Below are positions 16,002-22,965 of a stretch of DNA of 25,072 nucleotides, piece by piece. The notes under the pieces are model-generated. The model worked only from the letters and a program-made list of their open reading frames with translations. It was not told where the DNA came from and did no database searches. Source of the stretch: JAAZZIT01 sp964480525 (GTDB taxonomy: Bacteria > Bacillota > Clostridia > Oscillospirales > Ruminococcaceae); the NCBI GenBank assembly GCA_964480525.1, contig CAYZOV010000025.1:1-25072 (forward strand). Reading direction: 5' to 3'. Each line of letters begins with the position of its first letter. Positions within the stretch are counted from its first letter, which is position 1. A program made the translations under genes and the position numbers.

Positions 16002-16355
16002 TTAGTTTTGTTTACTCTTAAAAACGCAAGCGCTTATAAATCCGAAAACCAACGCCGAAGTTATGCCCCCTGCCGTTGCCGAAAGACCGCCTGTGAAAAT
16101 CCCCAAAAATCCGTCCTTGTCAACCGCCTGACGCACGCCGTCAGCAAGCAAGTACCCAAAACCCGTCAAAGGCACGCTTGCTCCTGCGCCCGCAAAATCC
16201 AGTATAGGCTTGTACACGCCAAACGCCCCCAGAATCACCCCTGCCACAACATACGCCGTCAAAATTCTCGCAGGGGTTAGTTTTGTATAATCAATTAAAA
16301 TTTGACCTATGGCACAAAAAAGTCCACCCACCACAAAGGCATAAATATAGTTCAT
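16002..16355 (-). CDS. spoVAE: Stage V sporulation protein AE (SpoVAE/SpoVAEB)
   Basis: A 117-residue very hydrophobic protein with about four membrane helices and the family pattern (YAFVVGGLFCAIGQILID, KLTPARILTAYVVAG, VPLTGFGYLLADGV, GGITSALVFGFI). It is part of the spore inner-membrane channel that carries calcium-dipicolinate into the forming spore and out during germination. It starts three bases after the spoVAD stop (TAG-CTT-ATG), with AAAGGTGG inside the end of spoVAD, so the two are translationally coupled. No strong terminator was seen after it. Confidence 0.96.
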   Translation of the reverse strand: MNYIYAFVVGGLFCAIGQILIDYTKLTPARILTAYVVAGVILGAFGVYKPILDFAGAGASVPLTGFGYLLADGVRQAVDKDGFLGIFTGGLSATAGGITSALVFGFISACVFKSKQN

Positions 16356-16358
16356 AAG

Positions 16359-17375
16359 CTACCACCTTTCATTAGAAATCCACACCCCGTGAGATATTCC
16401 GGGGATAGACAAACCCTGTTGGTTTACCGTCGGGGACATAAGCGCACCCGTGGCACAAAAAAGAATATTTTTAATTTCGCCTTTTTTGATTTTCGGCAAA
16501 AAATATCCGCACAACATACTTGCTGCACAACCGCAACCGCTTCCCCCTGCGTTAATGTCGGGGTCTGAAAGGTCGTAAATCATTTTTCCGCAGTCCATAT
16601 GGTTTTGAGAAATATCAATGTCGTTTTGTTGCAAAAGTTGTACAAGAATTTCACTTCCAACAGTTCCTAAATCCCCTGTTACGATATAATCGAAATTTTC
16701 GGGTTTAAGTTTAAAATCTTCCAAAAATCGCTTAATTGTATCTGCACACGCAGGAGCCATAGCAGCACCCATATTATTTGCGTCGGTTACGCCCAAATCC
16801 ACAATTTTCCCAACGCACACGCCCCTGACAAAGGGCGGAACATTTTGGTTTGACACCACAACCGCCCCCGAAGCCGTCGCCGTCCATTGGGACGTAGGGG
16901 TTCTTTGCGCCCCATAATCAAGGGGAAAACGGTACTGTCTTTCGGCTGTACAATAATGTGACGACGTAACCGCCAAAACCTTTTTACCCACGTCGTTGTC
17001 AACGCAAGTCGAAGCCAAAAGCAACCCCTCCGACATTGTGGAGCAAGCGCCGTAAATCCCTAAAAAAGGAATTTCAAAATCCATATTTCCGTATGTTGTA
17101 CCCACGCATTGGTTCAGCAAATCCCCACCGAACATAAAATCAATTTCGTTTTCGCTCATTTTTATTTTTTTCAGCGCCGTCAAAACAGCCTGTTTTTGTA
17201 GCTGACTTTCGCCCTGTTCGTAGGTTTTTGTTGTAAAATACGGGTCGTCTGACAATTTGTCAAAAAAATCCCCCATTTTGCCCTCACGTTCTTTTTTCCC
17301 TCCGATTGCGGAAAAAGTTAGAATATTCGGGCTGTTGTTAAGTTTAAAACTTGCTCTGCTTATTTGTTCGGACAA
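16359..17375 (-). CDS. spoVAD: Stage V sporulation protein AD
   Basis: A 338-residue protein of thiolase-like fold, the same length as B. subtilis SpoVAD, the dipicolinate-binding subunit on the SpoVA channel. Recognisable parts are GGDLLNQC, GIYGACSTMSEGL, TSSHYCTAERQYRFPLDYG, TGDLGTVG and a C-terminal GSGCGCAASM. I place the start at a TTG at 17373-17375, because AAAGGGGTGA lies six bases before it; the in-frame GTG at 17384 is part of that ribosome site and is too close. The region of the ribosome site is also the 3' arm of a terminator-like hairpin (see that feature). spoVAC, normally directly upstream, is absent; coaX is there instead. Confidence 0.95.
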   Translation of the reverse strand: MSEQISRASFKLNNSPNILTFSAIGGKKEREGKMGDFFDKLSDDPYFTTKTYEQGESQLQKQAVLTALKKIKMSENEIDFMFGGDLLNQCVGTTYGNMDFEIPFLGIYGACSTMSEGLLLASTCVDNDVGKKVLAVTSSHYCTAERQYRFPLDYGAQRTPTSQWTATASGAVVVSNQNVPPFVRGVCVGKIVDLGVTDANNMGAAMAPACADTIKRFLEDFKLKPENFDYIVTGDLGTVGSEILVQLLQQNDIDISQNHMDCGKMIYDLSDPDINAGGSGCGCAASMLCGYFLPKIKKGEIKNILFCATGALMSPTVNQQGLSIPGISHGVWISNERW

Positions 17376-17432
17376 AAAAATCACCCCTTTGTGAAATTTA
17401 ACTTTAAAAGTATTTTTCTCACAAAGAGGTGA
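17374..17432 (-). terminator. coaX terminator that overlaps the spoVAD ribosome site and start codon
   Basis: On the minus strand TCACCTCTTTGTGA (17419-17432) pairs with TCACAAAGGGGTGA (17381-17394) over 14 positions with one G-U, with a 24-base AT-rich loop, and is followed by seven T (17374-17380). This is the layout of an intrinsic terminator after coaX. The 3' arm contains the spoVAD Shine-Dalgarno sequence and the T-run runs into its TTG start, so the same hairpin would also hide the ribosome site in any message that reads through. Confidence 0.75.
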
Positions 17433-17443
17433 AATATTCTTTT

Positions 17444-18208
17444 TTAAATGTTTTTGTTATAAATTATCATAAGACCTTTTAAAAGCAAATCGTCGTCATA
17501 GATAATTTTCTTTCGGCAAAGTGGCATTATAACGCCTGCAAGTCCGCCTGTTGCAACAACTGTACACTTTTGCCCCAGTTCTTCCTCAATACGTTCAATC
17601 ATGCCGTCAATAGCACACGCATTTGAGAACATTACGCCACTTTTCATACAATCGATTGTGTTTGTTCCGATAACTTTTTTCGGAACGTCAAAACCGATTT
17701 TCGGAAGCTGTGATGTTCTGGAAGTCAATGCGTCCGTGGAAACGCCCATACCCGTCATAATTGCTCCGCCCAGATAATTTTTATTTTTGTCAACAACCGA
17801 AATTGTGGTTGCCGTACCCATATCCACCAGAATTTGCGGACAAGGGTATTCGTTTATGCCTGCTACTGCGTCCACAACAAGGTCGCTTCCAAGCTGTGCA
17901 GGGTTGTCAATCAAAATGCTAAGTCCTGTTTTTATACCAGGCCCTACAACCATAACTTTGATGTTTGCGTACTTTTCGATTGCACGTTTAACGGTGTTTG
18001 TAACCGACGGCACAACCGACGAAATAATCGCTCCGTCAAGCATGGAAGAATTTAGTCCGTGCATATGCAAAGCCATTCTGAACGCTGTTGCGTATTCAAG
18101 GTCGGTTGACAGCGGATTTGTGGAAACTCGTTCTCTGAAAAGAATTTTGTTGTCCTCAAAACAGCCAAGCACAATGTTTGTATTTCCTATATCAATTGCA
18201 AGTACCAT
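17444..18208 (-). CDS. coaX: Type III pantothenate kinase
   Basis: A 254-residue CoaX: phosphorylates pantothenate, the first step of coenzyme A synthesis, in the cytoplasm. The phosphate-binding motif DIGNTN is at 6-11, PAQLGSDLVVDAVAG carries the conserved catalytic aspartate region, and VDMGTATT and GAIMTGMGVSTDAL complete the ASKHA-type fold. The start is the ATG at 18208 with GGAGG eight bases upstream; the earlier in-frame codon at 18229 overlaps this ribosome site. It lies 29 bases behind the ECF S component, and together they make a pantothenate uptake-and-trapping unit. Confidence 0.97.
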   Translation of the reverse strand: MVLAIDIGNTNIVLGCFEDNKILFRERVSTNPLSTDLEYATAFRMALHMHGLNSSMLDGAIISSVVPSVTNTVKRAIEKYANIKVMVVGPGIKTGLSILIDNPAQLGSDLVVDAVAGINEYPCPQILVDMGTATTISVVDKNKNYLGGAIMTGMGVSTDALTSRTSQLPKIGFDVPKKVIGTNTIDCMKSGVMFSNACAIDGMIERIEEELGQKCTVVATGGLAGVIMPLCRKKIIYDDDLLLKGLMIIYNKNI

Positions 18209-18237
18209 ACCAAAGCCTCCAATTTTCAAAAACGATT

Positions 18238-18804
18238 CTATCTTTGCGGTGCTACTTCGTCAACGATTCTCACAACAGCAGAACCGAGAGCAACGTTTAT
18301 AACCATTTCCACAATAAAATTAAGTCCTACGAAGCCGAAAATCAAATATGCACCTACATTGTCATAACCTGCACCTGCGCCCCAACCTTTAACGGTGTCT
18401 AAAAAGAAAACTACGCAACCCAACAGGAAAACTCCCGTGTTTACAATCGGTGCGACTATGGCAGCCGCAAAGGTCGCAATCCAGCGATTATACTTTTCCA
18501 AAACCTTGTACACAATGCCTGCGCAAAGTCCCGACAACGCGCCTTTAAGAATACAGGTAACTATTGTTCCCGGAATATTCACCGCCAAAAAAGCCCCTGC
18601 GTCGGTCAAAAGAACAACTATTCCGAAAACTGTTCCAAGCCACGCACCTGCTTTCCAGCCGTAAAGTGCAGCTCCAACAATGATAGGTACAAGCACCAGC
18701 GTAATGCTAAACGGACCGAATTTAATCCCGATAGCAAGCGCCTGAAGTACGATTACCAGTGCCGTGAGAATACCCATTCCCACGATTTTTTGTGTTTTGT
18801 TCAT
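18238..18804 (-). CDS. ECF transporter S component, probably for pantothenate
   Basis: A 188-residue membrane protein with six hydrophobic segments and the S-component pattern: TALVIVLQALAIGIKFGPFS, SITLVLVPIIVGAALYG, GWKAGAWLGTVFGIVVLLTD. S components bind the vitamin and dock on a shared EcfA-EcfA'-EcfT energy module, not present in this window. The class of substrate is not visible from the protein itself; the assignment to pantothenate (PanT-like) comes from the tight pairing with coaX. Folate or riboflavin would be the alternatives. GGAGG precedes the ATG. The leader upstream is long and structured. Confidence 0.85.
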   Translation of the reverse strand: MNKTQKIVGMGILTALVIVLQALAIGIKFGPFSITLVLVPIIVGAALYGWKAGAWLGTVFGIVVLLTDAGAFLAVNIPGTIVTCILKGALSGLCAGIVYKVLEKYNRWIATFAAAIVAPIVNTGVFLLGCVVFFLDTVKGWGAGAGYDNVGAYLIFGFVGLNFIVEMVINVALGSAVVRIVDEVAPQR

Positions 18805-18956
18805 AAAAAAATCCTCCTTGTTACTATTCCCGACATTTCGGGATACAATACAATAATGAATTTTTAAAAATCTTCGGGTTTGTCAAGTTCTCAAAAAAGA
18901 TACCTGCAAAGTCAACCCGATTTTTAATTAAAATTCATTTGACGATTTGCAAAAAT
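18805..18956 (-). promoter_or_regulatory. Structured leader of the ECF S component gene, possible RNA switch
   Basis: On the minus strand TCGGGTT (18914-18920) can pair with AACCCGA (18874-18880), and the pairing extends outward through AAAAATC/GATTTTT to GAATTTT/AAAATTC, giving an imperfect inverted repeat over 18858-18936. A second hairpin, TCCCGA-AATG-TCGGGA (18828-18843), stands about 10 bases before the AAGGAGG ribosome site. Because both helices use CCCGA/TCGGG, the strands can swap partners, so two exclusive folds are possible. It matches no riboswitch class that I can recognise. Confidence 0.5.
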
Positions 18957-18962
18957 ATTATA
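18957..18962 (-). promoter_or_regulatory. Possible -10 box for the ECF S component-coaX operon
   Basis: TATAAT on the minus strand, about 150 bases upstream of the S component start; no good -35 at the right distance. A TTGACA at 18882-18887 offers another -35, but its -10 is poor. The stretch 18963-19061 is AT-rich and I see no gene in it. Confidence 0.4.
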
Positions 18963-19061
18963 CAACATATTTTTCAAAAAATCTATATGTGTTTTTTATG
19001 GAATTAAAAAACAAAACAACACATTATTTATAGAAATTCACAAAATACACCCTTTTGGCTA

Positions 19062-19090
19062 TTGACAAGACGTTTAATATCTGCTAGACT
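19062..19090 (+). promoter_or_regulatory. SigA promoter of the leader ORF and CNNM gene
   Basis: TTGACA (19062-19067), 17 bases, TAGACT (19085-19090). The message would begin near 19097, about 12 bases before the ribosome site of the leader ORF. Confidence 0.82.
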
Positions 19091-19126
19091 ATGTATCATA
19101 GAAACTTTGGAGGTGATAAATTCACA

Positions 19127-19210
19127 ATGGACAGTTGCGACGGGTGTAACAATTTTTTCATGAATAGATTAAACTTTGAGTATGGTTGGCATTGTCTGTA
19201 CCTTTGGTAA
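19127..19210 (+). CDS. 27-residue cysteine-rich leader peptide
   Basis: A short ORF that begins at an ATG ten bases after GGAGGTGA (19109-19116), one of the best ribosome sites in the window, and 37 bases after a consensus promoter. The peptide starts MDSCDGCNNFF and ends WHCLYLW, with three Cys, two Trp, two Tyr or more aromatic residues near the end, and no clear signal or membrane segment. The stop codon (19208-19210) falls inside the 3' arm of a terminator hairpin, the layout of a leader peptide that controls the gene behind it by attenuation. It could instead be an independent small protein with its own terminator. I recognise no homologue. Confidence 0.6.
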   Translation: MDSCDGCNNFFMNRLNFEYGWHCLYLW

Positions 19211-19235
19211 CAGGCTGTGCCTTTTGTTGTTTAAT
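19188..19235 (+). terminator. Attenuator-like terminator between leader ORF and CNNM gene
   Basis: GGCATTGTCTGTACC (19188-19202), a TTT loop, and the 3' arm 19206-19221 pair over 14 positions with one U-U mismatch, one bulged A and two G-U pairs; TTTTGTTGTTT follows. It lies between the only visible promoter and the CNNM start codon, 50 bases upstream of it. ACAATG at the leader start (19124-19129) is complementary to CATTGT (19190-19195) in the 5' arm, a possible competing pairing. Confidence 0.65.
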
Positions 19236-19271
19236 TTTATTTTATCGAAAAAATTCGGAGGACATATTATT

Positions 19272-20585
19272 ATGATTTGGCAACTTTTATTACAGGTTAT
19301 TTTGATTTTATTAAACGCATTTTTTGCCTGCGCCGAAATTGCGGTGATTTCGTTTAACGACGCAAAACTTGAAAAAATGGCGGAAGAAGGAAACAAACGT
19401 GCAAAAAGACTTGCAAAACTGACAAGCGAACCGTCAAGATTTTTGGCGACTATTCAGGTAGCTATTACGCTTGCGGGATTTATCGGTTCGGCGTTTGCGG
19501 CAGACAATTTCGCAAAACCCCTTGTAAAACTTTTTATGAATCTGGGACTTAATGTTTCCCAGAGCATTTTGCACAGCATTTGCGTAGTTTTGATTACGCT
19601 TGTTCTGTCGTTTTTCACCCTTGTTTTCGGCGAACTTGTTCCGAAACGTCTTGCAATGAAAAATCCCGAAAGCATTGCCTTAGGTATGTCGGGGGTTATA
19701 TCGTTTATTTCAAAACTTTTTGCACCGCTGGTGTGGATTCTGAACGCTTCCACAAACGGGATTTTAAGGCTTATGGGCATTGACCCCCAACAAGAGGACG
19801 AAAACGTAACGGCGGAAGAAATTTTGATGATGTCGGACGTAGGAGCGGAAAACGGCACAATCAACGAGGACGAACACCGAATTATCAAAAACGTTTTTGC
19901 TTTTGACGACATAAGTGTGGGGCAAATTTGCACCCACCGAACCGAAGTAAGTTTTCTTGATTTTGACGACGACGACGAAACATGGCAAACAATGATTTAC
20001 AGTTATGATTCCAGAAAAATTCCGATTTATCAAGGAAATATTGATAAAATTATCGGCGTTCTGGACACAAAACAGTATTGGAAACTTATGGACAAAAGCC
20101 GTGACGTGGTTATGAAAGTAGCCGTTTCGGAACCGTATTTTGTTCACGAAAACATGAAAGCAGACGTTTTGTTTGACCAAATGAAAAGCAAAAATTCACA
20201 ACAGTTTGCTATTGTTGTTGACGAATACGGCGGTGTAAACGGTATAATCACCGTCACCGACCTTGTGGAACAGCTTGTTGGAGATTTTTCCGTTGACAAC
20301 AAAGACGAACTTGAAGAATTTATCGAAAAAACAGGGGAAAACCAATGGACGGCTTCGGGAATTATCCCGCTGTCACAGGTAGCCGAAGAAATGAATCTCA
20401 AACTTCCGACGGAAGAATATGACACCCTAAGCGACTACATAATGTCATACGCCGTGGAATTTCCGAAAGACGGTGCGGTAACAAACATTCAAACCGACCT
20501 TATTTTCGCAAAACTGACAAAGGTTGAAAATCACCGCATAGAGCGTTGTATATTAACCGTCAAAGAAACCGTTTCGGACGAATAA
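19272..20585 (+). CDS. CNNM/CorC (HlyC, TlyC-like) family transporter
   Basis: A 437-residue membrane protein often annotated as hemolysin. The CNNM domain (about 1-185) has a re-entrant hydrophobic start (MIWQLLLQVILILLNAFFAC), further membrane segments and the conserved FGELVPKRLA. A pair of CBS domains follows (about 200-325; nucleotide binding), and a C-terminal CorC_HlyC domain (about 345-430, ending in LTKVENHRIERCIL). Family members move or regulate Mg2+ or Na+ across the membrane; the ion here is not known. The start is the ATG at 19272 with GGAGG seven to eight bases upstream; the frame is open further back but overlaps the leader terminator. It is the only large gene on this strand in the window. 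Confidence 0.94.
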   Translation: MIWQLLLQVILILLNAFFACAEIAVISFNDAKLEKMAEEGNKRAKRLAKLTSEPSRFLATIQVAITLAGFIGSAFAADNFAKPLVKLFMNLGLNVSQSILHSICVVLITLVLSFFTLVFGELVPKRLAMKNPESIALGMSGVISFISKLFAPLVWILNASTNGILRLMGIDPQQEDENVTAEEILMMSDVGAENGTINEDEHRIIKNVFAFDDISVGQICTHRTEVSFLDFDDDDETWQTMIYSYDSRKIPIYQGNIDKIIGVLDTKQYWKLMDKSRDVVMKVAVSEPYFVHENMKADVLFDQMKSKNSQQFAIVVDEYGGVNGIITVTDLVEQLVGDFSVDNKDELEEFIEKTGENQWTASGIIPLSQVAEEMNLKLPTEEYDTLSDYIMSYAVEFPKDGAVTNIQTDLIFAKLTKVENHRIERCILTVKETVSDE

Positions 20586-20588
20586 AAC

Positions 20589-20626
20589 AAAGCACTTTCG
20601 CAAAATGTGAAAGTGCTTTTTGTTTG
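20589..20626. terminator. Terminator between convergent CNNM and YolD-like genes
   Basis: AAAGCACTTTCGCA and TGTGAAAGTGCTTT form a long stem (one mismatch) with an AAA loop. TTTTTGTTT follows on the plus strand and TTTGTTTTATT on the minus strand, so it probably serves both genes. Confidence 0.9.
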
Positions 20627-20631
20627 GCTTT

Positions 20632-21018
20632 TTACTGAATTTCAATGATATAATCCATAGGAATTTCTTTGCGTGAAGTGAGAATAATTTTTCGGCTGAA
20701 AAAATCTATTCTCCGAACGTTGCCGTCTACGGTGCAATATTTTCCGCCCTGCTTTTTTTCGTCAGGCACGAAAACCACAAAACTGCGGTGGGGATTGTTT
20801 TCTATTTCGTCCTGAATTTTTCGGATTTTCCACGAAAGTTCAAAACATTTATCCTCGGTAAATTCCGAAAAATCTTCCGTAAGTCTGGCTGTTTCTTTAA
20901 TTTGTTCGTCGTGTCCTGTCAGACACGCAAAAGACGAAAACTGCCCTGCACGGTTTTCCCGTGACATAGGTTTTCTGGTTGCCGAAGTGTGGTGTGGCAA
21001 ATAAAGTATTGATGACAT
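20632..21018 (-). CDS. YolD-like protein, partner of the Y-family polymerase
   Basis: A 128-residue protein with the pattern of the YolD-like family found next to Y-family polymerases in Bacillota: an N-terminal LPHHTSATRKPMS, RAGQFSSFACLTGHDEQIKETARLT in the middle, and a beta-rich C-terminal half (VFVPDEKKQGGKYCTV, ending in PMDYIIEIQ). The function of the family is not established; its constant pairing with translesion polymerases suggests a regulatory or accessory role analogous to UmuD. It follows the polymerase gene by 12 bases with its own AAAGGAG ribosome site, so it belongs to the same damage-response operon. Confidence 0.87.
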   Translation of the reverse strand: MSSILYLPHHTSATRKPMSRENRAGQFSSFACLTGHDEQIKETARLTEDFSEFTEDKCFELSWKIRKIQDEIENNPHRSFVVFVPDEKKQGGKYCTVDGNVRRIDFFSRKIILTSRKEIPMDYIIEIQ

Positions 21019-21030
21019 AACTGCTCCTTT

Positions 21031-22539
21031 TCACGCCTTATGACCCCCGATTTGGGCGTTACGCTGAATTGACGTTGCCCCCTCCTCAAAGTTCATGCCT
21101 TTTAAAATGGCGTTTTTTCCGTATTTTTTCTTAATTTCAACAATTGCTTTTTGAATATTCTTTTCCCGTTCCACTTCCCTGCGCTGTTTTTCCAATGCTT
21201 CGTAATCGGTAAACATATCAATCTGTTCAAACTTTTCCTTTGAAACTTGTTCTTCCGAAACAACATGATTTGCGCAAATATTTATCCGTCTGATGAGAAG
21301 TTTTTCGTCCACGGTTCTGTCAAAAATCTCACACGCCCCCTCAATCATCAACCTTGACGAAGCGTTAAAATCCCGAAAATTGTACGTTCCGTGGGCGTGT
21401 TTCGGAATTTTTCGTCCGTAAACGTCGGTGACGACTTCGCCGTGATAATTTTCGTAAATGTACGGGTTTTTGATATTTTCCACGTCATATCCGATTGTAA
21501 GGGTAATTTGGTCGGCGACAACGCCTTTTTCCACCATGTCAAGCGCAAGCAAATCTGCCATTTCACAAACAACAAGCCGTGCTTTTTCACAATTGTAAGG
21601 CTGGTGCAAAACCTGTCCCGAACTAAGGCTGTGAGCTTGAGGTTTATAGGCTTTTATGTCGGCAATGGTGCATGGTTCCCACCCCCATGCGTGGTCGATA
21701 AGTAACTCGGCATTAACCCCGAAAAGTTTGTAAAACATTTCTTCGCCGTTTTTTTGCAACGAAATTTCCGCAATTTCGCCCATAGTGTAAATTCCGTACC
21801 TTTCAAGACGTTTCGCCGTACCTTTTCCCACACGCCAAAAATCCGTAATCGGGCGGTGATTCCACAAAGTTTTTCGGTAAGAAATTTCGTCAAGTTCCGC
21901 AATTCGCACCCCGTCCTTGTCGGCAGGAAGCTTTTTGGCAACAATATCCATAGCCACCTTGCACAAATAAAGGTTCGTGCCGATACCTGCCGTGGCGGTT
22001 ATGCCCGTCTGTGCAAGCACGTCCTTAATAAGCAACATTGCAATTTGTCGGGGCGTCATTTTGTACATTTTCAAATAACTTGTCACGTCGATAAAAACTT
22101 CGTCCACCGAATAAACGTGTATGTCCTCGGGGGCTATATACTTCAGATAAATATTGTAAATTCTGGTGCTGTATTCCATATAATAAGCCATTCTGGGCGG
22201 AGCGACAATATAATCAAGTTCTAAATTTTTATTTTTCATAAGTTCGTTGTAATCATAAGACGACCCCACGAATTTGTGATTTTTAGCCTGATATTTTCGC
22301 CGTGCATTAACTTCGGAAACCTTTTGAATAACCTCATAAAGCCTTGCTCTGCCTGAAATTCCGAAACTTTTCAGCGACGGCGTAACCGCAAGACAAATGG
22401 TTTTTTCGGTTAAGGATTCGTCAGCCACCACCAAATTTGTACTAAGTGGGTCAAGACCACGTTCACGGCACTCAACAGAAGCGTAAAAGGATTTCAGGTC
22501 AATGGCGATATAAATTTTTTTGTTGTTTTCCTGTTCCAT
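21031..22539 (-). CDS. Y-family translesion DNA polymerase (UmuC/UvrX-like)
   Basis: A 502-residue error-prone polymerase. The metal ligands are Asp14 in IAIDLKSFYASVE and Asp146-Glu147 in SVDEVFID; Tyr19 is the expected steric gate against ribonucleotides. The thumb has the helix-hairpin-helix region (ITFW-type RVGKGTAKRLERYGIYTMGEIA). The little finger follows, and QIDMF (439-443) fits the beta-clamp-binding motif. The C-terminal tail is charged and helical. It would copy past damaged bases in the SOS response. Two LexA-type sites and an extended -10 promoter lie upstream, and a YolD-like gene follows. GGAGG precedes the ATG. Confidence 0.94.
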   Translation of the reverse strand: MEQENNKKIYIAIDLKSFYASVECRERGLDPLSTNLVVADESLTEKTICLAVTPSLKSFGISGRARLYEVIQKVSEVNARRKYQAKNHKFVGSSYDYNELMKNKNLELDYIVAPPRMAYYMEYSTRIYNIYLKYIAPEDIHVYSVDEVFIDVTSYLKMYKMTPRQIAMLLIKDVLAQTGITATAGIGTNLYLCKVAMDIVAKKLPADKDGVRIAELDEISYRKTLWNHRPITDFWRVGKGTAKRLERYGIYTMGEIAEISLQKNGEEMFYKLFGVNAELLIDHAWGWEPCTIADIKAYKPQAHSLSSGQVLHQPYNCEKARLVVCEMADLLALDMVEKGVVADQITLTIGYDVENIKNPYIYENYHGEVVTDVYGRKIPKHAHGTYNFRDFNASSRLMIEGACEIFDRTVDEKLLIRRINICANHVVSEEQVSKEKFEQIDMFTDYEALEKQRREVEREKNIQKAIVEIKKKYGKNAILKGMNFEEGATSIQRNAQIGGHKA

Positions 22540-22600
22540 TTTGTCCTCCGTTGAATTTTTTCAGTTAAATTTTGCAAACATAAGTTCTTTTGCTAAGTCT

Positions 22601-22618
22601 ATTATAGCACAAATGTTC
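22601..22618 (-). promoter_or_regulatory. Extended -10 promoter with overlapping LexA-like site, polymerase operon
   Basis: On the minus strand TGC precedes TATAAT (22601-22606). Right next to it GCACAAATGTTC (22607-22618, plus-strand reading) differs from the Gram-positive LexA core GAAC-N4-GTTC at one position. Confidence 0.6.
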
Positions 22619-22648
22619 TCGTTATTTGTGAACTCCGTGTAAATTTAT

Positions 22649-22662
22649 CGAACAAACGTTTT
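22649..22662 (-). promoter_or_regulatory. LexA (DinR) box upstream of the polymerase operon
   Basis: CGAACAAACGTTTT matches 13 of 14 positions of the Gram-positive box CGAACRNRYGTTYC. Its centre lies 43 bases, close to four helical turns, from the second LexA-like site at the -10 box, so two dimers could bind the same DNA face. Confidence 0.65.
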
Positions 22663-22675
22663 GAAAATTTTACCA

Positions 22676-22707
22676 AAAATAAAGGCTCTGCAAAAAACAG
22701 AGCCTAA
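22676..22707 (-). terminator. Terminator of the 84-residue helical protein gene
   Basis: On the minus strand AGGCTCTG-TTTTTTG-CAGAGCCT followed by TTATTTTTGG: a perfect 8-bp stem. Confidence 0.92.
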
Positions 22708-22710
22708 AAG

Positions 22711-22965
22711 CTATTTCAATTTTTCAATTTCAGCATTTGCCCGATTGATTTTTTCTTGAGCAATTTTCAGCTGTTCATCACGCTGTGCTTGTTTAATTTC
22801 CTTTTGTTTGGAAATACTTCCTGTCGCCTTAGCTTTTTCCCAATTTGCCCTAGACTGGGCTTTTGTCGCTTGAAAATTAGCCTTATCAACCTCATGTTGA
22901 GCCTTTGCGTCCTGTTTCATATCCTCAAAAGCGTCCTTGAAAAATTTCTTTACCACGTCAATCAT
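22711..22965 (-). CDS. Small, highly charged helical protein of unknown function
   Basis: An 84-residue protein. A short hydrophobic-amphipathic start (MIDVVKKFFKDAFEDM) leads into a long, uninterrupted Lys/Glu/Gln/Ala-rich helix, very likely a coiled coil, with no glycine or proline except in KATGSISK near the middle. I know no function for it. The start is the ATG at 22965 with GGAGG eight bases upstream; the earlier in-frame ATG at 22980 overlaps that ribosome site. It has its own terminator and lies between the GH35 gene and the divergently unrelated polymerase operon. CATACT at its upstream side resembles sporulation -10 boxes, but the -35 is not convincing. Confidence 0.75.
   Translation of the reverse strand: MIDVVKKFFKDAFEDMKQDAKAQHEVDKANFQATKAQSRANWEKAKATGSISKQKEIKQAQRDEQLKIAQEKINRANAEIEKLK

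Noticed and set aside
17395..17460. SigG promoter for spoVAD
   Set aside because: GAATA and an AATACTT box occur, but they are 20 bases apart and two positions of the -10 differ; too weak to call.
18937..18967. A plus-strand promoter TTGACG ... TATACA pointing toward the CNNM gene
   Set aside because: The spacing is only 14 bases, and a much better promoter lies at 19062-19090.
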